In this document: piece after piece, positions 56,872 through 64,000 of the stretch
Numbering within the stretch: the stretch's first letter is position 1
Layout: each line of letters starts with the position of its first letter
Origin: Metarhizium brunneum
Lineage: Eukaryota > Ascomycota > Sordariomycetes > Hypocreales > Clavicipitaceae
Assembly (NCBI RefSeq): GCF_013426205.1
Contig: NC_089427.1
Coordinates: forward strand, 1,488,001-1,552,000
DNA length: 64,000 bases
Direction: 5' to 3'
Notes under the pieces: generated by a model
Told to the model about the DNA's origin: nothing
The model's database searches: none
What the model saw: only the letters and a program-made list of their open reading frames with translations
Made by a program: the position numbers and the translations under genes

Positions 56872-57494
56872 TGTAAATGACGACAAGGCTGTAGTGACCA
56901 GTCTCTCGGTCTCAGCACAACGAATTGACTCAAATGACAGATGTGGTTTTGCTCTTTTTTTTTTCTTTTTTTTACACGCAGGACACTCGGATGCTGACGA
57001 GAGGTTTCAAATTCGTCTGCAACGTCGGTGAGTTTGATGAGACAAGTTGGCGGGGCGTGAATTGCGTGGCGAAACGGACGCGAAATCAGGTGACTGCTTG
57101 GACTCGTTTTAACGGTCCCATCATCACAGTTGCAGTTCCCACATTATCCAGAGTTTGAATGAATATTTTTGATAGCCAAGGGGAAAATGGTTTATCTAGT
57201 CATCAAATAAAAGACAAACTAACAAATCGTCAAACTTCAGTCATGTCCTTCAGGTCACTGGCTACCCATGAGCGGCACCAAACGCCACATCCTCTGTAAT
57301 AGTCATGCCTATAAACATTGAAAAGGCACTCATATATGCGGTGGAGACACAGCATAGATCATAAACCAGATTTCACGATATTATGGCTTGAAATACGTGT
57401 ATCTAGTGTATCAAAATGCCCGCTTATGCCTCCGCTAAATCTATCATGCCCAAACTCCAATACGTTTGCTTAGAACAAAATATGCCAATATAGA
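56872..57494. other. Spacer between WSS1-like and sulfate permease genes
   Basis: This 623-bp spacer is upstream of the WSS1-like gene and downstream of the permease stop, both on the minus strand. It contains a T-rich run at 56956-56973. No gene seen and no convincing alternative first exon for the WSS1-like gene. Confidence 0.5.
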
Positions 57495-60046
57495 TCAAAA
57501 CGACGACGACAAAGAAGCAGCCCTAAACTCCTCTCTAGCCTCCACATTCGCAATCGCACTCTGGACCGCGCTGGTCAAGTCTACATGGAACAAGGGCCTA
57601 TTCAGCCCGTGAACAACCGCCCCACGTCTTTTCTGTTTTGCTGCACCTTCTGCCTTCTCATCGCCCGGTTTAGGCAAGCCTTCTTCCGAATCAGAGCTCT
57701 GGCCCATCTCCTCGTCTAATTCACTCATTCGCGACTGGCTTGCCTGTAGCTCCCTTTCGTTGGCAGCAACCTCTGCCAAAGCCGCGGCAGAGTCCTTTCC
57801 GCCGATCTCAGCCACGCTAAAGATGGACCTCCATCTGTGATGCAGGCCATCATCAGTCTTTGTGGGGATGCCAAAACCTCCGGCCATGAGGGCACGCTTC
57901 GTCCAGCGATTATTGATGCATGCAACGTGCCAGTCTACCACGCCGGGGGAAGCGTACATATCCAGCTGATTACGAACGTCAATGAGTCGCTGGACAGAGG
58001 TGATGTCGACGTTGTTGACAGAACTAAAGTCCAAAATGATGGCCCTCAGTGTAGGCCGTCTGTCGACTTCTAGATCTTGGCGAGATTTGGCGGATTTTCC
58101 AGGCCCCGGGTTGCTCCAAGGCCTGTCACCCGCGCGTTCAAAACTCTCGGGGCTGGAACGCTTCGTTTGTGAGAAAATAACGTCGGTGAGATAGTCCAGT
58201 GAGAAATTAGCATTGGGATAGTTGAACCCTTCGGAGAAGCGGTAAATGAAGATTCCAGGGTAAGGACTCTCTAGTTCTACCTCAGGATTGGAGCCGTCTC
58301 CATGATCCAGGGGAAGGAATATATTGCGTGCAGAGACCTCGGCCGCTCCGTCGAATGTACCGTATTCTCCGTATACTTTGTTATGATCCTCACCAATAAT
58401 GTGATCACCAAGAACGGAGTGGACTCGTACTTTGCCGAGGAACCGTCCTCGGGCCTTTAAGATGCGGTATATGAGAATGGCGGCTGAAATGGCGACGGTG
58501 GCATACAGGCCGTCCTCGATTTGAGCAAAGACACTGACGAAAACACCAACAAAAAAGACAAATACTTCGATGGGAGAAACGCGCCAGAACTGGTAAACTG
58601 TATCCGGAGGCGTGATGAGATCACCGACGGCGTGGATGATGACAGCTGCAAGCGTGGCGCTGGGAATGTAGAAGAAGACTGCTGTCAGAAGGTATGTGGC
58701 CAAGAGAACGACAATTCCAGTGACAATACCGGCAGCCGGGGTGCGAACGCCGGCCTTTGATTGAATTGCCGTGCGGCTAAAAGAGCCCGTAGATGGATAT
58801 GCGCCGAGGAAGGGCCCTAGAATGTTGGTCATGCCAATGGCAACCATTTCCTGTGAAGGATCGATAGAATAGTTGTTGACTCTGCCAAAAGATTTGGAAA
58901 TGGCAATGTGCTCAACGAGCATGACAATGACGGTCGCGGGTAGATGGGAGCCAAAATGTGAGACCACGTTGCTTGACAGATCTGGGACAGCGGCATTGCG
59001 GAAACCTGCCATTTGGTTAGCCAAGAGCCCTGCTAATGACTGAGATCGAGGGTTTGTCTCGTCTTACCCTTTGGAACAGTTCCAAGAACACGGAACAGTG
59101 GATGTTCCCTACGATGCATGTTGACCAGCCAGCTGATCATGGTGTACAGAAGGATGATAAAGACAGTTCGCATAGTATTCATAAAGAAGATGATTCTCTT
59201 GTGAGTAGGAAATCGCTCCGCAGCCGACGTGAGAGTGAATCGAATGAGGTAGAGGAAGAATAGTGCCGTCAGTCCCATGGCCGCGTCAAGTCTTGTCTCG
59301 GGTAAGTGTTTTAAAGTGTTGATGATGACCATGTACGCAGGATCTCTATTTGAGAAGCCAGTCAGACCCATCAGCGCTGGCAGCTGACTAGATGCAATGG
59401 TGATGGCAGATCCAGTCATGAAAGCTGACAGGGAGGTGATGGAAATTAAATCAACGATCCACCCGCATCTTAAAAGGCCGATTCCCAGAACAATACACCC
59501 AGCAATGATGGACAGAGCCGAGGCGATGACATGCGGCGGTATGTCTTTGGTATCTGGGGATGAGGCAACATCTTCAACAACGCTTCCCACAACTGTAGAT
59601 AAGACAGCTACAGGGCCAATAGAGATATCCTTTGATGTTCCGAATATCCAATAGATTATGACGCCCATAAAGGAGGAATAGAGGCCAAACTGAGGCTCCA
59701 GCTTGGCCAGCAGGGCATATGCCATACCCTGCGGCACGACAATGGCGCCAATAGTAATTCCGGCAACAACATCGCCAGCGAACCATTGGAGGTTGTAGTG
59801 TCCTATCCAGGACAGAAAGGGAAACAAGGACTTGGCATATTCACCGACTTCTTGCCGCGTGGGTATTTGATCGTGAAGCCATTCAGATGTAGCAGGGGCC
59901 CCTTCGACGAAGCTGTCACTGGTTTGAATGGAGAGAACTGACTCTCCTCTGGTGACAGGTGCTGCGGCGTCTTCGTTGGGATCCTCGAGTGTGATGCCAA
60001 GAATCTTGGCCAAGGCATGGCCTGTTTTGGTTGCCAAGGAGGGCAT
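57495..60046 (-). CDS. SulP-family sulfate permease
   Basis: Two exons (60046-59068 and 59005-57495, intron 62 nt joining VPKG to FRNAAV) encode 829 aa. This is a plasma-membrane SLC26/SulP transporter of the type of Neurospora CYS-14 and yeast Sul1/Sul2, importing sulfate with protons. The start MPSLATKTGHALAKILG precedes a soluble N-terminal region. The membrane domain begins WFAGDVVAGITIGAIVVPQG, with MAYALLAKLEPQFGLYSSFM, the classical SulP signature. About 11-12 hydrophobic spans follow, including VLSTVVGSVVED, AIGMTNILGPFLGAYPSTGS and FSRTAIQSKAGV. A C-terminal STAS domain contains RAIILDFSSVNNVDITSVQR. The tail is acidic (DEEMGQSSDSEEGLPKPGDE). An upstream TTG-initiated extension exists but the ATG at 60046 is preferred. 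I did not find an unambiguous CYS3-type site in the promoter. Confidence 0.95.
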
Positions 60047-62879
60047 GGTTGGGTAGCGGTTGAGTCTCAATCAAGGTTGATATCACTGCAGGATTGCATG
60101 GAAAAGGTGTATAGTATATCAGGGCCTCTTGTTACGACATCATGATGTTGCGATGACGTGTGTTGCAGGCATCAAGGACTGGATCCAGAGGACCGGGGGA
60201 GAGTAGGTAGGTCTCGAGTTCGACAAACAGAGCAGATGAAGGCCGAGAGCCAAGGGCAGGGAATAAATACACAAGGGAGATCAGATTGCCCAAGAGGGAA
60301 GAGGAGAGAAAGACAACTGATATAACAAAAGTGGAAGAAATGTGGAGGAATGTCGTAGCTTGTGGACCGGAGGAGAGGCGGCGAGTATAAGAAATCGTAG
60401 GTAAGCACCTTCACCCAGGACGATCTGGCTTAGATCCGTGCGTCAACATGCCGATCTCCCGGTCTTGTCACGGAAGTCGACCAAGGGGAGTAGCCCATAC
60501 ATGTAATTATAGAATCATGAGCCCTTGGTAGGCCGACAAGCCGAGGGTGCCGCGCGACCAGCCTGACCTTGGTATCATGCCTCGTCTGCCAACATTGTGG
60601 TGAGGGGACAAGTAACACGAGCGAAATACGGGCCAGAAAGCGGCAGCAAGCACGGGAGTGCAGGGGTTCATTCCAAACCGCTCGGTTCAAGACATCAATA
60701 GTGAAAAAGCCAGCCAAGTGCCAAATGCGTCGTCTCAGATGGTGGTGTCACTGGTGTGTAGGACTTTTTGTCACTTGATCGTCGACGTGTCCGCGGTAGC
60801 CATGGCGGGATGCCAGTGAGGGGGGGAATCATCTCCCGGAGGTGTATCGAACGGATTCATCAGCAGAAAATCTCTTTCCTTAAAATTTCGGGGGCGTGCG
60901 TATATGGCTTCTTCGACCTGGGACTGTTGAGACGGTCGACATCAAAATGCGCTTGCGCGATGAGGTGCTCGACTGGCCCCACAACTTGGAGATGTCGCAA
61001 TCGCCTGGTGGCCGTGAACAGCATAGTGCAGCGGAGATGGCTGCTTCAAGCTTCTAATCAAACTCGACTTGACTTGACTGCCTTGGCTATCCATTGCGTG
61101 GTAGTACCAGACATATAACGGCCTGTTGGGGGAGAGCAGCGTCGAGCGCTCTCAAAAGGAACTGGAGAGGTCAAGTACATATGTGCCCGGACTTTGTCAG
61201 CAAGCACGTGTATGCACTCCGTACACCACAAATCCTCAATATCTGGATTCAGTATGCACAAGTTTCGAACTGTACCCATGTAAATAAATAAACGGCATGT
61301 ACGGAGCACACTTAGCCAACCATCACTCAATGCCATCATAAAATGCCCGAGTGTGTGCTTCACCTTCTAGACTGATGCATGAATGTGCCGCAAATCCACT
61401 GGGCGGCTATCTGGGGTCTGCTGGCCACGTAGCTTCAGTCTGTGGCAGAATGTAATGTATCAAGTAAGTATGTATACACTAATATTGTAGTGTAGAGCGC
61501 GATAGCCAGGTATCCGATTTGGTCAAATACCTTTTGCCTCCCGCTGTATTCGAGCTCCATGTCGTTATCTCATTCGACCTGTCGCTGGTCAAAGTCCTTT
61601 AGAGACAATCCAAACAACCAGCTGAAACCTTCCATAAATAGAAACAACCTTGGGCCGCCAATCCCATATCATGAACCCTTAGAATGGAACATCCCAAGAC
61701 AAGCGCTGACCACAACTGTAAATTTCCAAGGACCAGACTGATCCATGTTACATTTGGTTCATTGTGCATTCCGTATCATGGAATGCCCTTGATCTAATAT
61801 TACCGTTTGGTGAGACAGTTCTCTGGTCCAACTGCGGTCTAGAATGTGGTGACAAAGTGACCTCTGCATTCACGATGCCGTATCGCATGACCACTGTTTT
61901 GAAGTTGCGCAGGGTGCTATCGTCTTCTGCGAGTGATAAATGTGGCTACTTTCTTTGTCTCCTAGATCCGCAAAAAGCGCCGGCTGTATATATTCCACTG
62001 CCACGAATGAGCTGTCGTCACAAAGACATGCAGATTCGAGACCTCCAATACCTCGGGCGACGGCATGTGACGAGTGAGTCGCCAAGGCCACAAAGTGCAC
62101 GACAGTCGGCGTCGGTACTCGCGTTTGATGCAACTTCTGGCCTCGGTGTAGGTACCAGTCTCGCAATATCACTTCTTGACATATTCGTCGCCCCAAAACG
62201 CAGGCGGGCAGTTGATGCAAAGGTTGGCTCAGAATACGCTTGAGCCAACGAAAGGAAGTGTATGTACAATGAGGCAGGGCTTACGCAGGGCCTAGCTCAC
62301 CTGGTTTGCTCACACGGGCAGCTCTGCGCAGGCCATCACTCGTTAAGCTCAAATTGTGCCCTTGGCCACAGTATCGTCGTGCATTGCAAGTGGCGTCAAT
62401 TGGTCTGATCGAGTCATTCGGCCCTCCATCGGTCAAGATGTTTCTTCGCGATGCTCGCAAGACAATAAGGCATGCAGGGAGGCTTCCGAGCCAGGGTCTG
62501 GAAGGGGACAGTGCTCATGTCGATTGCAAGGCCAAACGATGCCAGGTGAAATGTGATATTAGTCGAGTCGAATCTGAGGTGTTTTGCCAAAATCGACACA
62601 GCCTCCAGAGAATAGAGAACTACCATTCGGGGAAGGAGCAACTTGCGCTGTCGAACCGGCCACGCTCGAGACGGCCGTGCGACTTGTGTGGCCTTGTGAC
62701 GTGATCCCAGCCTTCCCCGCCATGTGTCTAGTTGTGCCTAACCCACCACGCCTCCACCAGCCTATGCACCCATCGCGTCTCGCGTCTGGCGTCTCTGCTG
62801 ACAACTGCTCGAGTTGACCGTCGTCGTTGAATTGCCATGTATCGTCGTGCCACGGTGTGCCGTTGATCCATCTACAGCC
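60047..62879. promoter_or_regulatory. Divergent 2.8-kb intergenic region
   Basis: This region separates the opposed starts of the sulfate permease (minus) and the Bub2 gene (plus). It holds one copy of a three-copy dispersed repeat (61470-61550) and two imperfect TACGGAG motifs (61216-61224 and 61298-61306). Frames of up to 159 codons (61764-62243 plus) lack an ATG start and show no protein family character. No gene is supported. Confidence 0.5.
61470..61550 (+). repeat. Dispersed repeat, copy C
   Basis: TGTATACACTAATATTGTAG is followed by TAGAGCGCGATAGCCAGGTA, a GATTTGGTCAAATACC stretch and TTTTGCCTCCCG. Copies A (about 6541) and B (about 25350) match in the same order and orientation. The AGGTAT...ATACCT words inside can pair as a short hairpin. 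Confidence 0.55.
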
Positions 62880-64000
62880 ATGCCTAGCCCCTCACGAGAG
62901 GTGAACCCTCCACCCTCTTCATTCTCGCAACCTACATCGCTCCCCGCCCCGGGACACATCGACCTCCAAGTCCCTCCATCTCCACGAACGCATCGAGCTC
63001 TGCGACGGCTACAATCTGCTCACACTCTTGGGGCTGCAAGGTCATCCAACCAGCCGTCTCTTATTTCACAACAGCGTCGAGACTTACAGCGGAATGCCTC
63101 CCCAACCCGGAACCCAAAGGCTACTCGCTCCCCTCAGCGGGCTCGCGCCAACAGCGATGCTACTTCGCCATTGATGCACCATATGGGCGCTGTGGCCGGG
63201 TTGAAACGCTCCAGCATGAAGAAGCCCGTTTTTTCACACGGGCACCTGTCACTCCAGCAAATATTCCGCGATGGGCCGAGCGACGGTGACTTCTTGGGCG
63301 CTCTAGAAAGTGCCCGGTGGAAGGTTGTGGATGAGGGTATCAAAAGTGCAGAGGATGGGATGGTATGGTGCCCCTTGGCTTTCTTAGCTTCGCCATCGTG
63401 CTTGCCACCTTGCTCATGACGAAATGTTAACCAGTTTACTTGCAGTCGCCGTTGAGGATATACGTTTGGCTGGTTCTTTTAGATACCCCCATCATGCCCA
63501 CGGATGAATACCTTGGCTTGATACACCGAGGTGCTTCGCCAGCATATTCCAAAATTCGCAACGACACCTTCAGAACCCTCACCACAGACCCTTTGTTCCG
63601 ACGAAGGGTTAGCGAGGCAAGCTTAATCCGGCTCCTAAATGCCATAGCATGGCGGTTACATGATGCCAAGGAGGAGGAGCGGCAGAGCAGTCGACCGAGT
63701 AGCAGCCATTCGACACATCCGAGACAGAGTCTTGGAGGAAGCATTTCCGGGCATTCCCAGGCCAGTATGTTAAACTATTTGCTAGTTGAGTTCTGTGAGC
63801 TCAACTTGCTACTGGACGTCTTTTCCACTTACTAATCCTGAGCAGAGTCTGGCACCGGCCCGGAGCCCGGCACCTACGTACAAGGCATGAATGTCCTGGC
63901 GGCCCCGTTCTTATACGCTGCTCGCAGTGAGGCCGAAGCCTTTGTTGCGTTCCACTCCCTCCTTACTAAGGAGTGTCCTGCGTATATCCGTGGAGCCATG
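62880..64000 (+). CDS. bub2: Bub2-like mitotic-exit GAP (5' part)
   Basis: Three exons are visible (62880-63362, 63446-63764 and 63846-64000) and the gene runs off the right edge; 319 residues are present. After a basic, Ser/Pro-rich N-terminus (about 120 aa) comes the TBC/Rab-GAP-like domain of Bub2/Cdc16: LQQIFRDGPSDGDFLGALES, SPLRIYVWLVLLDTPIMPTD, YSKIRNDTFRTLTTDPLFRR, then GTYVQGMNVLAAPFLYAARS and CPAYIRGAM at the edge. Bub2 acts with Bfa1/Byr4 as a GAP for the Tem1/Spg1 GTPase at spindle poles, restraining mitotic exit or septation. The disordered insert after WRLHDAKEEERQSSRPSSSH is common in filamentous fungi. The acceptor of the second intron is a tandem GAGCAG (63840-63845), so either Lys or Thr-Glu may be included at the junction. 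Confidence 0.9.

Noticed and set aside
61764..62243. 159-codon frame on the plus strand upstream of the Bub2-like gene
   Set aside because: It begins at GTG rather than ATG, an equally long frame exists on the opposite strand, and the translation looks like non-coding sequence.
1..64000. CRISPR array, prophage, biosynthetic gene cluster or antiphage-type system
   Set aside because: No regularly spaced direct repeats, no viral structural or replication genes, and no PKS/NRPS/terpene core enzymes. The genes are ordinary fungal housekeeping and regulatory loci.

Overview
The window looks like a chromosomal segment of a filamentous ascomycete, most likely a sordariomycete and probably Hypocreales. 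The genes are eukaryotic, with short introns (mostly 49-198 nt) that start GTRNGT-like and end CTRAC...YAG. They encode fungal-specific families such as Zn(II)2Cys6, Clr5 and WLM/WSS1. There is no operon structure and no sign of a bacterial or viral replicon. All identifications are from reading translations by eye; no search was run.

Left part (1-23 kb). About 7 kb without a supportable gene is followed by an ATP-dependent NAD(P)HX dehydratase (minus). A 2-kb zone of gene relics comes next: a degenerate Myb-like, probably transposon-related fragment and a truncated spherulin/cupin-like secreted protein. A housekeeping block follows: mitochondrial F1-ATPase alpha (minus, 7 exons), a conserved unknown protein, ribosomal protein L11 (minus) and, divergently from a 380-bp promoter, the spliceosomal SmB protein (plus). 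SmB needs a 9-nt micro-exon. Then come a J-domain protein (minus, with one apparent GC-AG intron), a Clr5-domain protein (minus) and a thioredoxin-PITH protein (minus).

Middle part (23-45 kb). A BTB/POZ protein (plus) is followed by a 2.3-kb AT-rich, repeat-bearing stretch with coding debris. Next are a large 9-exon CorA-like membrane protein with a GMN motif (plus), a low-complexity acidic/Arg-Ser-rich protein whose start codon appears split off in a 4-nt coding exon (minus), a 7-kb gene-free stretch, and a Bem3-like PX-PH-RhoGAP protein (plus).

Right part (45-64 kb). A Zn(II)2Cys6 transcription factor (plus) is followed by a Ser/Pro-rich conserved unknown protein (minus). A 4-kb spacer rich in palindromic TACGGAG motifs leads to a probable broken gene for a small secreted protein. 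Beyond it are a WSS1-like DNA-protein-crosslink protease gene with an in-frame TAG at codon 6 (minus), a SulP sulfate permease (minus), a 2.8-kb spacer, and the 5' part of the Bub2 mitotic-exit GAP (plus), cut by the window edge.

Functionally the genes are unrelated housekeeping and regulatory loci; I see no biosynthetic cluster, CRISPR array, prophage or defence island. The most notable observations are at fine scale: the SmB micro-exon, the GC-AG intron, the WSS1 premature stop, several decayed genes, a three-copy dispersed repeat, and two families of short palindromes confined to intergenic DNA.
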